From Tetmemena sp. SeJ-2015 (Eukaryota; Ciliophora; Spirotrichea; Sporadotrichida; Oxytrichidae), in NCBI GenBank assembly GCA_027382625.1, contig JAJKFJ010022584.1, positions 1 to 64,000 on the forward strand: DNA of 64,000 nucleotides, written 5' to 3'. The notes under the pieces are model-generated. The model saw only the letters and a program-made list of their open reading frames with translations, ran no database searches and was not told the origin of the DNA. How positions within the stretch are numbered: position 1 is the stretch's first letter; every line of letters begins with the position of its first letter. Positions 23,053 to 34,600 of this stretch are shown here, piece by piece. Both the position numbers and the translations under genes were made by a program.

Positions 23053-25231
23053 TCAATCAGACTATTTGTGGGAGGTACTAGTACTCGTCAACCTATTTTG
23101 ATGATTAGAGTCATCACTCACCTTATGGATTCTATCTTAAATTGAGGAGGAGCCTGCTCCTCCATAGTTATTATCACTGCTCAAACTCTTATCATGGACG
23201 ATGTCTTAAATGTCAACATTTTATAAAGGATAATTTTCCACCGTAAGCTTGTCTTTAGATTCTTCTTTATTATCTTCAGAGGAGTCAGAGTCTGAATCCT
23301 TAATCATGTTTGCTTAATCTGAAGGAGTTTGAATCTGACGCTTGAATTGGCTTTGCTATTTATGGTCAGCTGGGTTCATCCCATCTTCCCGTCCAAATGC
23401 AATCTAGCTCTTAGATTTTAGAATAATTTAGAAACAAGTAAAGTGATTGGGTGTTACAACTCTTCTGTTTAATCATTTTTAGTCTCTCAAGATCATTGTC
23501 TTCTCCCGGTTGGAAGCTGTCAAGATTTATTTCATCTTCAGGTCCTGCGTTACTTGACTTTCCAGGCTTAGAGGGAGTTGTTTATTAGAAACCGATGAAT
23601 GAGTTATTCTTCTTGAATCCTTATAAAAATTTAGATTTAAATCATTAATATTTATTCTCAATCCTCCCTTTTCGAAATTGAAAGATTTTTAACTTATGTT
23701 AGTAGCTGAATCTCTTGTAGTCTCGTACTTTCCTCTCATTAAAATATATTATAAGATATTGGAGAAACACTAGCCATATAAGACTTTTATTAGACTTGCC
23801 TTTGCTTCCTCCACTTTTCAAACATCAAAAGAGAATCTGGGTATTAGAACTAAATAGAGAAATTAGGTGTACTGCTTAAATAATTACGATTCTGTTCGGC
23901 TGGATCAAGTTTAGATTCAGGTACTCATTAATAATGTAAAGGGCACCATCGCGGCATGATGGGTTAGAAATATGCAGCTCTAGGTTCAACTTCTTAACTA
24001 GGGTTTGGTCACACTAACTGAAAACTTGGCGGAACTATTCAATCTCTACAGCAGAAAATTATAGTGCAATTATCTTACGATGGTTCTTTCTGTAATCAAG
24101 AAGCCGTCCAACAAAATTAAAAAAATAATTGATGAGGTTCACTACCGAAATAGATCCTAATTCTAAGGTCTAAAGATGCTGCAGAAGTCCTTTGATTTTA
24201 TAACCGTCGCCCTATATCAAGTTTAGAAAAAAGATATTCAATTACGAAGAACAGCCTCTTGACATAGTTGGAGCTAAGCATGGGCTTTTGCAGGAAGTAG
24301 TAGTCCTCGAACTCCTTTAGGTTGTTCGAGAATTTATCAGGCTACAATTCTAAGTCCTCTAATAGCTGTATGACTCTCCTTTCACACTCAGGCATGACCT
24401 ACTGCTTGCTCAGATTTCCTGCAAATGATGAGGTCAAGTTCGGGTTCATTAAATTTAAGTATAAAGAGTGAGATATTAATGGAGGTTAGCTTTCATAGGA
24501 CTTTTCTGAATCCCCTGAGGATTTTCGTCAGAGTGACCCGACTTGTCAGAGGCATCCGAAAGTTTGTGGAAAGTAGGTTCCTTGAAGAAATTCCCTTAGT
24601 ACTCATAAAGGTTCTGGAAGTACTATCTCATATATTCCTTATCTACAAATAAGTTCAAATTGGGCCTAGAGAGAAATTCAAGTAGCGAACTTACCCTTCA
24701 TCTTAATGAATTCAATTATGTCTTTGTCTTCAAAAATGTTAAAATACTTGCATAGCTCGTTCATTTACAACGTATACTTAAGAATTGATAATTTTATCAT
24801 GTAATCTGGATTGAAAGATTAGAATTAAATTATATTTACTTGCTAAAGAGACTTTCCTCTAATCTATGACTTAGTCTTTGAACTTATTGATCTTCTTTGG
24901 AGGGAATTTTGGCAAATTCTTTCTAATTTTTGAAATCTATTTAAAAGTTACATTCATGATCATATTCAAAGCTTAAATTTCCTCTTCTAAAAAGCTCTAC
25001 GTACCTAATGATGGAGGTCTCTGAATTCACTGTATCTGTGATCCACACTCCAAGTTTGCATTTAAGTTTCCATTTGAAGTGTGTAAACCTATAGGAGATT
25101 TTAGTAATCTAAGTTAACGCATAAAGAGTAGGTATTACTGTGTACTTATCGCTAAGCTGAGTTGTGACTGGGATTGAGAAGACGATGGGTCGAATGCCGA
25201 GTGAGGCTTGATGGTGCGGAGAATCTATCAT
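23053..25231 (-). CDS. E: PX-domain (sorting-nexin-like) protein, IES-interrupted
   Basis: Start ATG at 25229-25231 (MIDSPHHQ), stop TGA at 23053-23055. Removing one IES gives SDKYTLQMETQMQTWSVDHR followed by YSEFRDLH, then LPKFPPKKINKFKDQVID and NELCKYFNIFEDKDII. The RYSEF strand, the Pro-rich LPKFPPK turn and the following Arg are the phosphoinositide-binding framework of PX domains, normally about 110 residues. PX proteins bind phosphatidylinositol phosphates on endosomal membranes. C-terminal to it are about 400 codons of helical, charged sequence (NLYEYQGNFFKEPTFHKLSD; GNLSKQQVMPECERRVIQLL) and an acidic Ser-rich tail (KDSDSDSSEDNKEESKDK) of unknown role. It is convergent with A2 and divergent from B, with a 268-bp shared upstream region. 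Some joins, for example near 24690 and 24830, were not solved. Confidence 0.75.
25080..25144 (-). other. IES in E, pointer TACACA (minus strand), 59 bp removed
   Basis: TGTGTA on the plus strand at 25080-25085 and 25139-25144. On the minus strand, removal joins QLSDKYT to LQMETQMQTWSV in frame and completes the N-terminal strand of the PX domain. Confidence 0.85.
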
Positions 25232-25499
25232 CTTTAAAGATGTCAAGTACAATTCCTATAATATTTCTCCCCTAATTTATAATCTATTATTTATATTTGC
25301 ACAATTCATCCTCTTTCACCTTTTTCAATCAGCTATTCTAATACTTGCACTTTATCAGTTCTCAAAAATAATCCATAAATAAATGAGGTGAGATTGGGAG
25401 GAGAGGTAATGATAGATCGATCAAAATATTAATTAGCGTGTATATATAGCATATATTATAATCTGGAGTATCCAAAATTATAACAATTTTGAAGCTGAA
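25232..25499. promoter_or_regulatory. Divergent intergenic region between E and B
   Basis: Gene-free 268 bp between the ATG of E on the minus strand and the ATG of B on the plus strand. AT-rich with TATATATA-like tracts near 25440-25460. A shared promoter is inferred from position only; no specific motif was recognised. Confidence 0.35.
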
Positions 25500-28400
25500 A
25501 TGGATCCAAAAGACCACCTCAACCAACAGCTTATCCCAGAGGAAAATAAAAATCCATTTCAAAATTCAAACCCTGAAAATAATGAGGAGTTTGAAGACAC
25601 TCCGGTGTATCAATATAATTACCAATACGATTCCAATCCAGGAAGAGAGCCTTAACCCAGAAATTTCAACAGTAATCCTGCACTTGCAAGCCCAGCTATC
25701 ATTCACCCTAATGTTGACGAAGAATATTCACTATCTTTATATTTGATGCTATTTTTATTAAGAACGAGAGCGCTTGATATATAAAGAGGGTAAAGCACCC
25801 TTGGTGTTAGGAAGCTAAGTTAGATTAGGCGAAGAGAACATACCAAGAGACAAATAAAAGATAGATAACTTAGAAACTAGGGAAACTGTCTCAAAAACTA
25901 TTCTCAATCTCATTTAAACAAGACTTACGAATATTAAGCATCCTCTAGATCCTCAAAATCTTTTACTATTTTAAATATCCATTAATTTAAATCAAGAAAT
26001 GCTAAGAGAGACTCTGAAAGATTTGAACAAGGAGGAGTTAGAGCAAGAAATTTCTCAAGATGAACTCTTTCACGAGCGAGAATCCTCAGCATGGAAGATT
26101 GATGCTGAGAACAGTCTCTCCTACACCAAAATGAGATTTGTGATGGACGAGAGACATCCACGAATTATTTAAGAGGGGAAAAAAGTACCAATTCCTTTTT
26201 GTAAGTCTAGTACTGGATGGCACTGCTGTTGCAGGAACCTTAGAAAGAGTGACCTCAGTGATTAAAATTTAATCATGCTTGTATTTTGATCTTGGAGTAG
26301 GTGTGACTGTATACTTCAAAATGCTGAAGTATTTGATGATCCTCTTTTTGTGGTTTACTATACTAAGTATACCTGCCATGATTTTCTATCAGTCAGGCAA
26401 TCAAGTTAAGACTGAGAAGTTATCCCTTAAGAACATCTTGTCTTCTTTCTCCCTAGGTAACATAGGATAGGCCTCTAGTAGCTGCGACTATGATCTGGCA
26501 CAAGATGGAATACAGTTAAATTTCTTCTGCTAATCTGGAACTCTTGATCAGCTTTAAATAAATTATTCTAATTTACTTTATTAGTACGGGCTAGGTATCT
26601 CAAGCTCCTAGTGTCCTTCATCTGATATGTCATCATCTTTAGCTCTAGATAAGTAATGCAACTTCAATTCTATGGATGGAAAGTACAAGCAGATAAGTGA
26701 GTAGTTTATACATATTTCATATTGAATTAATTAAGGAATGTTTGCTTAGGAATGCCAAGATAAAGTTCTCTGTAATTTTCAAGTCTCAGTTGATTAATTT
26801 TCGCCTGCATGTTAGCAAAAGATTTTTACTTATTATGAAGAGTAGAATTTAAATGAAACTCAAGATATAGTTATATTCAATTTTTATATAACTTGGTTTG
26901 TCTTTTTAAGATCATATAAGGAACTACTTAAGTATTCGGGCTGGCATTTTGCCAAAACCTAGAGGTGCCTCTTCCCTTCACAAGTTATAGTTTATCAAGA
27001 GAGAATTTGGCTTTACTGGTTGTAATATGTGACATCATAATCGTCCTCTCCTTCATTTTGGCTTTACAACTGTAACTTTATTATCATAATTTTATTAATT
27101 CATTTTAGATTGAGCATTTTTGAAAGCTCAAGAGAACAAATACGTGAATAGAAATGCTCTCAAGACTGAAAACTTCTCTATCGCTATAAAGCACTTGCCT
27201 TCCTCAAAGCATTTCAAAACCATAAGAGACTACAAAGCTGCTCTCTGGAACCACATTGAGAAGATAGTAGCCACTGAAAAGCAACAAATCTATGAACTAG
27301 ACAAAAGCTGGACTTATCCTAAGGAAATCGTCGACATTTAGTTTGGAATGAGTAGCTATGGGAAAATTAAGATCCTACTTCGAGTCTACAAAGATTCAGT
27401 TGATATTTTTTAATTGTCTAAATATTTTTAAGACATCAAGGAACTTGTGCAACTTGAAGCAAAGCGAAGAAGGTCTAAGAAAAAGAAGCATCTTGAAAAG
27501 TTAGATAGGTAGATTATCCAAAAATCAAAGATCATAGACTTGAGACTGCAGATATTTTCAGAATTCGAGAAGAGAGAGGATAACGAAGTTGTGAACGCAT
27601 ATGTGACCTTCAGATCTATGGAGGGGAAGCACAGGGCCTGTATTCATATAGGGATGGGAAAATAATGAGGTTCTTGAAAACTTATTTCTGCTGCAAGTGC
27701 TATTACTATAAGAGAAGACAATTTCTTGCAAAGACCATCAAGGTAAAAGACCCTCAAGCTCCTGATATAATTTTGTGGGAGAATCTTAAGACTGGTATAT
27801 TGTAACAGGATAGGTAGAATACTACTGATCGCTTTCGTTACTCTGATTATAATCTTGGCTTCGTTCTTGATAATAGTTTGGGCGAAATAGTTTCAAAACA
27901 AGGCTGAAAGTTTCTCACCACAGATAGACTGTCCGGATGAGCAGGTGACCTAAGATCAAGCTTATAAGGATTAAATAAAGCCAAAAGAGAATAGGATAGG
28001 ATTGATGCACTGCTATTGCCTCAGTGAATTCATTTAGATAAATATAGCTGTCACAGATATCGTATTTGAGGATGGCTAAGAATTTTTGTAAAACAGTCAT
28101 TAAATAGCTATTTTTATTATTATTTTGTGAATACTGTAGTGACTGGCTCTACTACTATACCTTCTCAAATATATTTATGTATGCGGTGGCTTTTGGGATA
28201 TCCATCATTAACGTTATCGTTAAGACTGTTATGATAAGTAATTTTCATATTCTCTTAAACTCTATAGTCATCACTAAATATGAATAGCACCATACTAAAA
28301 CTGGTGAGATCTTAAAATTAAGATTTAATTTCTTTTACTTATTGTACTTGATAAAAATATAAAAATAATTTAACCAAAAGATATCATATATAAGATTAAA

Positions 28401-30010
28401 TTATAATGATTTTTTTAAGTTTTGAGACTAATTTATTTTCTAGAAAAGTGAATAATTTCTCAAGGAACTTAAAAATGAATCCCAGATTTAATTATAAATC
28501 TTCTCAAGCATGGTTAAGATGTTCACAATTACTTTCATAAATACTGTATATTGAATACTACTTTAAACTATTTTAGGGCATAATCATTTTCATTGTGAAT
28601 ATGAACTTTGGATTAAATACCTCCTGGCTACCTGTATTCTAAGGCAATTATAAAGAGTTCACAGTAGAGTGGTATAGAGTAGTGGGAACAACTATTGTAA
28701 TTATAACCATTGCTTAAGATGTCTTTAGGTTCTAACTATGCTGATGGGAATAGTGACTCCTCACATTTCTAACTCACTTTACTAAGTGTATGTGAGCTTC
28801 AAGAGATGCAGAGACAGGGGATGCTCTTGCAATAGAAGAAGGACCAAGCAACTACTCTAAAGTGAATATGAAAATGTCAATACAGGCACGAACCTACTTA
28901 TGGAATTCAGATACTCTACTTTGCTAGCTACTATCTACACTATCATGATGTACTCGCCTGGGCTTCCCCTGCTTTACCCGATTGCATTCATGGCTTTCTT
29001 CTTGACCTACTGGTTTGACAAGTTTTTCTGTAAAATAATTATCTCTTTATCGTCCTTTTATAGTGCTTAAGTTGTATCGCAAACCTCCTTCTTATACGAT
29101 CTCACTTTCCTCCTCAACAGTTGGCTTGATGTACTTTAGTATCGTCTTCCACTATGTGATAGGTCTCTATATGTACTCAAACATAGCTATCCTTACTCCT
29201 GACTTCATCGGTAGCACTCTCGAAGATTGGTTCAGCCTTGACCAAAACATCTTCTTCAGATTCTACAGCTGGCACTGCATTATCTTCTTCTTATCTTACA
29301 ATTTTATTTCTTGTCTGCTCTGTTCCTTGTAGCAATAATTTTGCTAAGAAACACTCTTGGCAGATTCGTTTGCTGTTGGTGCAACATTTGCAAAAGAAAA
29401 TCCAGATAAACTTATCTATTATATCAGAGTTACTTTAATATTCTTTAATAATAAACTTCAGAGAGTGACTTGATCTCAGATGACTTCTATCAAGAGCTGA
29501 ATTTCCAGTAGTTGTTCAGAGAATTCAAAAAGACTAAGATAGAGTATGAGGAATATGAGAAAGATCTGAGTGGAGAGAGCCTTGACCCAAGAATAAAGCC
29601 CATGCTATTGGAGCATAAACTTAGATTGCAAAGTAAACTCAGAGTTATCAACTAGAAGTTCATCGGCCTACTAAAGCAGTATCAGATCTAACATATGTAT
29701 GTGTGTGTATATTTTAAAGATACCGATTGACGAGGAAAAGTTCAGTTAGAGGGTTCAGGCCCCTAATAGTGAAGAATGGGAGCTAGTTCAAAGGGAGGAC
29801 CTTGAAAACATAAACATAGATGCGGAGGTGAAGGAGTTCATGAGGAGAACCCTCTCGCTCAAGGTTATCAACAGACTCAAGAGTCAAGTCTACTCTTATG
29901 ACATCAAGGACAATGAATTCTACTCTGGGGTTTATGAGGTTGAGCACTACCTCAGAAAACAAAAAGAGGAGGAAGAGAAGGTCTTCGATGAGTTTAAGAA
30001 TAACATATGA
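25500..30010 (+). CDS. B: OSCA/TMEM63-like multi-pass membrane protein
   Basis: ATG 25500 (MDPKDHLNQQ), stop TGA 30008-30010. Order: Asn/Gln-rich cytoplasmic N-terminus; GWHCCCRNLRKSDLSD then YFDLGVGVTVYFKMLKYL (first helix, about 26270-26400); Cys-rich loop (QECQDKVLCNFQVSVD); helix at 27000-27070; the long cytoplasmic part NFSIAIKHLPSS..NAYVTFRSMEGKHRA; VKDPQAPDIILWENL; then helices including DWLYYYTFSNIFMY, GIIIFIVNMNFGL, EWYRVVGTTIVIITIA, FRYSTLLATIYTIMMYSPGL, LTYWFDK and LYRKPPSY. A charged helical C-terminus (EEEEKVFDEFKN) ends it. The 'APDI.WENL' and final helix pattern match the DUF221/OSCA family of stretch-gated cation channels; TMC or anoctamin relatives are less likely. Frame is broken at several places where short direct repeats would restore it, so IESs, sequencing indels or decay must be separated. 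A TGA near 25773 between open blocks was not explained. Confidence 0.68.
26262..26272 (+). other. Candidate 7-bp IES in B, repeat TTAA
   Basis: TTAA at 26262-26265 and 26269-26272. Removing 7 bp joins RKSDLSDQ to SCLYFDLGVGVTVYF; without it a TGA follows. No paralog in the window tests it. Confidence 0.45.
27651..27659 (+). other. Candidate 5-bp IES in B, repeat GGGA
   Basis: GGGA at 27651-27654 and 27656-27659. Removing 5 bp links EGKHRACIHIG to KIMRFLKTYFCCKC in frame. A simple indel is the alternative. Confidence 0.3.
27811..27817 (+). other. Candidate 4-bp IES in B, repeat TAG
   Basis: TAG at 27811-27813 and 27815-27817. Removing 4 bp links ILWENLKTGILQQD to RILLIAFVTLIIILASF in frame. 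Confidence 0.3.
29315..29322 (+). other. Candidate 5-bp IES in B, repeat CTG
   Basis: CTG at 29315-29317 and 29320-29322. Removing 5 bp links FFLSYNFISC to LFLVAIILLRNTLGRFVCC, restoring the last helix. Confidence 0.3.
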
Positions 30011-30093
30011 AATCTATTATTCAATTATAGTCCACTGAATAAAATGATATGTGCTTAATATTCCTCAAGTGTAATAAAATATTTAAAATACAA

Positions 30094-31036
30094 ATGTCAT
30101 CAGTTGTATATTGCTCAGTTTATAAGGATAGAAATCAGATTGCAGACTACAGTCCCAGTCTCAAATAATCTCTAAAGCAGCTTATTCCTTATGAAGCAGA
30201 TAAACTCTCAGACTATGCCACTAAGTTCCAATCTCAAATTCTTTAGAATTCTGCAGAGGATTAATTTATATATTCAATGCTAATTATTGATCTCGAAAAG
30301 ATACAAATAAAGAAGTTAAAATAGGAATTTTTCTTAGGTCTCTTCAAAGTAAATCATACCTCACAAAAGCAAACTCCTTCCTATGTATTCGTTGCTGGTG
30401 TTTACTTGCCCAACCAGACCAATGAAAATTAGCTTAACAACAAGTTAGAAAAGCTGAAAGCCTTAATCCAGACTGAAATTGAAAAGCCCTAATCGATAGA
30501 TGCCAAAAAGCTGACTCTGAGTTTTTCAAAGCTTTTGAGGAAAGTAGTCAATCAAAGTGAAGGTATAATAAGTCAGGACTAGACTAATAAAAAGGAAGGC
30601 AGTGGGAGTGGGGGCACTGAAGAATTGGATAACGATTTAGAATCCAACAACAGTGGAATGGTTTTCGATACAGTTGAGAGCGATAGGAAACTAAAGTCAA
30701 TTGAGATAGAGCTGGTTAATCAATAATTTTTGTAAAAACTATTTATTGTGGATAACATAGCATTGAACGTGAAAGAAAACATAAACTAGATATTTGCAAG
30801 AGGAGAAAAGTTTGGCATGCTGGCATAGAAGAGTGAATAATTAAAAAGCCAAGTAAGATAAAAGTCTTAATTAAACATTATAGTCTAAAATATTGAGAGC
30901 AAGGGCTAGAAAGATTAACATAAAGGGGAAGCTTGATTTCCTAAAGGAGAAGGTAGCCTACATTTCTTTTGGAGTTGTAAGTTCCTAAGATAAATTTCTA
31001 GAATATGCTTAACTCTAGTTCAATTTTCAATAATGA
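30094..31036 (+). CDS. C: R-SNARE-like (VAMP/longin type) protein
   Basis: ATG 30094 (MSSVVYCSVYKDRNQ), open for about 260 codons before a solved 19-bp IES, then to TGA 31034-31036. The N-terminal ~130 residues (FVAGVYLPNQ, LIIDLEKIQIKKL) are longin-like in length and position. An acidic Gly/Ser linker follows, then DRKLKSIEIELVNQ..VDNIALNVKENINQIFARGEKFGMLAQ and KSEQLKSQVRQKS. The ENI..I..RGEKF..L..KSE.L spacing is that of an R-SNARE coiled coil, where the Arg of ARGEK marks the central region. It would drive vesicle fusion in the endomembrane system. After the IES come ARKINIKGKLDFLKEKVAYI and only a short hydrophobic run (SFGVV), so the membrane anchor is missing or lies in an unrecognised segment. 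The gene follows B by 83 bp, same strand, and is convergent with D1. Confidence 0.65.
30863..30886 (+). other. Ultrashort IES in C, pointer AGTCT, 19 bp removed
   Basis: AGTCT at 30863-30867 and 30882-30886. Removal joins KSQVRQK to SKILRARARKINIKGK, moving from a frame that stops at about 30931 into a longer basic, SNARE-like tail. Confidence 0.65.
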
Positions 31037-31628
31037 CTCATTTATCTATAGGTCTTTAAATAAAATGTTCTAAAATAAAATTCATCAATAATTTAAATCA
31101 ATCTTTTAATATAAAAAACAAATAAAAAATATTCAAATATTCAAATTGCTCTAAATACATTTTAATAGCTTTTTAATTTAAATCTTGCTGTTTCTGATGA
31201 TTTTGTTCATTTGATCCATTCACTTTGAAAATTTTAATTTATATTTTCTAGGTTTTCAAAATGCTTGATTATTTTTTATTAAGATTTATTTTTAATATAA
31301 ATTTATCAATTAGATTGTAGCCGTAAATTCAATGTATAAATAAGAATTTTAAATTTAAAAAAGTGAAATTTCTCCTCTAAACCCAGTGGTAGATCATTTG
31401 TTTGGCTTGTGTTTTCTTTTTAAAGATCTAGCTTATCCCCTAAGTCGAAAGGGCTTTCCTTTGTTAATCATAAATTAATTAAATATTATAATTCTTTTTA
31501 TTTTTAGTAAATTATATAATTATCTGTATATTCTTCAAAATGCTTAACCTAAATAAGTTTTACCAGAAAAAATAAAAAAGTAAAAATTGGTTATTGTTGC
31601 TTTTTCATTTATTTTCTATGCAATTCTT
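31037..31628. other. Gene-free stretch between convergent C and D1
   Basis: AT-rich, no conserved block. A T-rich open frame near 31590-31630 reads as a hydrophobic run but overlaps the antisense of the D1 end, so it was not accepted as the C anchor. Confidence 0.45.
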
Positions 31629-34600
31629 TCAGTAAGGAAAGAGTCTTGTTGGTTTAAAATTGATAGCCGTACTCTTAGTCTTGATCTCATCTTCTTAAAG
31701 TCTGTGCTCAGTGTCCTCATCAGTGTCTGCCCCGTACTAAGCTGCGAACAACTGCTTCTTATAGTTTTTATTTATCACATTTGTAGGTCTTTTCTCCTTT
31801 ATTATAGTTTTCTCAGTGGTCTGTACTAGTATCTCCTGCGTTTGAGAAAGCTCAACCGTCCTCTTTCTCCCCCTATAAAGCTTAATAAATTCAATTAAAG
31901 AAGGAGAATAGTTATTTATTTAATGTATCTCTTGAGTTCATCTATGAATTGGATGTTGATCACTCCAAAGTTTATGGAAACAGCAAGTGCAACCACCGCC
32001 ATATACATGCAGCCAAAGTAAAACTTTATCAGGTAACTCGACTGGATTTAACTCATAATGAAGGTCAAAAGCAAGCACACTAAATAGCAAACTTCATTCA
32101 ACAGACTCAGCTTATGCTCCACTTCAAACAAGTACGGCTTATTCTGAGTCACCACCCAAATTTAAACATAGGTTAAAGCAAGCTGCACTCCTATCTATAG
32201 TTGAAAAGGCAGCCAAGGTAAACTTAAAATTGATTTAAAATAGCCATAAGTAAAATAATTTTTGGTTTAAGAAAAGTCCAAAAGCCAATCTTCGCACGAA
32301 GAATAAACTATAAAAGATATTGTAGGACTTTGACTGTAAGAAATGATTTTCAAACAAGGTTCCAAACTGGTCTCAATATCATATTTTTGTTTTTCTCTAA
32401 AGGATCTTATTTGAGAGTAAAGTTGAAAGGTACACTTGAGAACTCTAAGTAGTTATCTTGTAAATTTATATTTAAATGATTAAGAATTAACGAATATAAT
32501 AATTGTTTACATTAGAAACAGAGGGTATAAGACAATCAGAGCTGCTACTAAAACTGAAGCAACCACATTAACTACTAGTCTCTGCTGTGATGATGAGATA
32601 TTTTGTGAATGCAAAAAGAGAGTCTGGAAAGCAGCTATGCTCATTTATTAATAATAATTTAAAGGTAGAATATGAGGAACAACCTCACAAAGTAGTTAAA
32701 ACGAATTTAGCTGTACACCTATTTTAGAATCATCCCCATAATTGATCCGTTTAAAGCTCTCTAAATTTTGAAGAAGGAGTTTTTGAAAGTATTCACCAGA
32801 GCTATTACTAGTTTTATCAAAGCAAGAGTTAGAAACCCAGTAGTAAATAGTATAGAACAGCTCTAAAGAACTTTATTATTTTACTGCCATGGTGTGGATA
32901 GTATCAATACCTAAGAATTTAAAGTTAAGAGGGATTTTTTCTTCATCTTAGCTGGTTGAAATATAGGATTTCCCAAGTATGAAAAATCTGTCAACAGCAG
33001 GAGTTAAATTTCTCAAATCCAAATTCAAAGGACTGGCGAGGAAGCTATTGAAGTAAAGTACTATGGATGGCATCTCTTTGTTAATCAATGGAAGCGATAT
33101 AGCGAGTTATAAACTCATTAGAGCACCCCAAGCAGAGTAAATGTTCTTTCTTCTATTTCAAACTTATGAGAAAATACTAAACTTACACAAAGAATCCGAG
33201 TACTACTGCCTCAGCTAAAAGTATGTAAAGTAGTGCTTCAAGAATTACTCCAAAAACATAAGTTTAATAAATAATTGACACTTATATATAAATGTTAAAG
33301 TGTATGCTTTCTGGTCTATAAAGGTGTGATATGCACACAATTTTACTTGGATCAACTTGATTAGGCAAGGAGGAAGAAATTATCTGAAAGTTTCTAATCT
33401 TTAATTCAGTGGTTGACGTCAGAGTTCTCAATCGAGTCTCTTCTGGGGTATGTCTTACAATTTCAACTCTAATTTTATCCTGAATAAATAATAATAATAA
33501 TTAGAACAGGGTAGCTCGATACCAAAAAGGTATTACTGAATTACAAATTATATAAAAATTATATTTGAATGATAGTTAAAGGGTAATGACTCTATTCTCA
33601 TATTTGAGTATCTTCCAGGAACTCAAATTCTATCCTACTGCTAAATTAAAAATAATATTAATATACACAAAATTCTACCTCTAATTAATAACTAAATGAA
33701 AAAGCTAATATTTATTTTAATATGAGTCTAAATAGGGCTAGTGGGAGACTTTTAAAAGAGCATCTTAGAAAGAGGATGATATTGAGTCATACATTAGGTC
33801 CTGGTTTACCTTCACTCTCACCTCTCCAAATATGTTTATATCTATTACAGTCGCTTCAAATTTTGAAAACTCTTCTTGCTTCTCTTTACTCAGATTATCC
33901 AAATATAAAAATAAGATTGAGAAAGTATTGCTCAGACTCATAACGGCCAATTTTCTAATTATAAATCTATTCATCTGACAAGTTAGTTTGCTTTTTGTAA
34001 TATACCAAGAACTATTGGTCCTTTAAAACTACAATTTTTTTAAGTTAGAAAACATACATTTAAAAAGTAATTAAGAATATACCCAATATTAAAATAATTT
34101 AAATTTATGTATGGTCGTAAAGTCTACTGATTAAAGAATTCTTTTTATCTGTGAGTTAAATAGATAGCTTATAAAGACCAGTTTGATTAAAAATTAATTC
34201 TTATTGGGCCTAATCTCTAAAACATTCCCTTCTTTCTTTACAAAATAATTTACAGTGAATTGTCTCATGTATCCAAGTTAGTATGTGATCTCAATTTGAG
34301 AGGGTTGAGGATAGATTATTTGTGGAACACTATATAAGTAGGGATTCTCGGCTTGAATTGAAATCCAAGGAAGATCCTTCTCAAATCTCGGATAGCTAAT
34401 GAATGAGTCTTCGTTTAAAATATAGTTGAATTGTGAATAAATAATATAAAGATTTAGTGAGCTCTTAATAGGTTGTGGTGCTTATATTTCAACAAGGATT
34501 TAGAAATCAGTGTTCTTAGTTGACCACTCGTCATTTAAAGTAGCCACAGAGGTGAGCTCATGAACTCCTCTCAATGAGTCATCCTCCGTATAGATTTTAA

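Noticed and set aside
24650..24710. GTAAGT..CTAG segment in gene E on the minus strand as a 29-bp intron
   Set aside because: Splicing it leaves the downstream VDKEYMRQYFQNLYEY block out of frame. It may still be an intron beside another event, but this was not supported.
31587..31829. Hydrophobic open frame after gene C as the missing SNARE anchor
   Set aside because: It continues without a stop as the exact antisense of the conserved D1 C-terminus, so the hydrophobic look is explained by T-rich antisense sequence.
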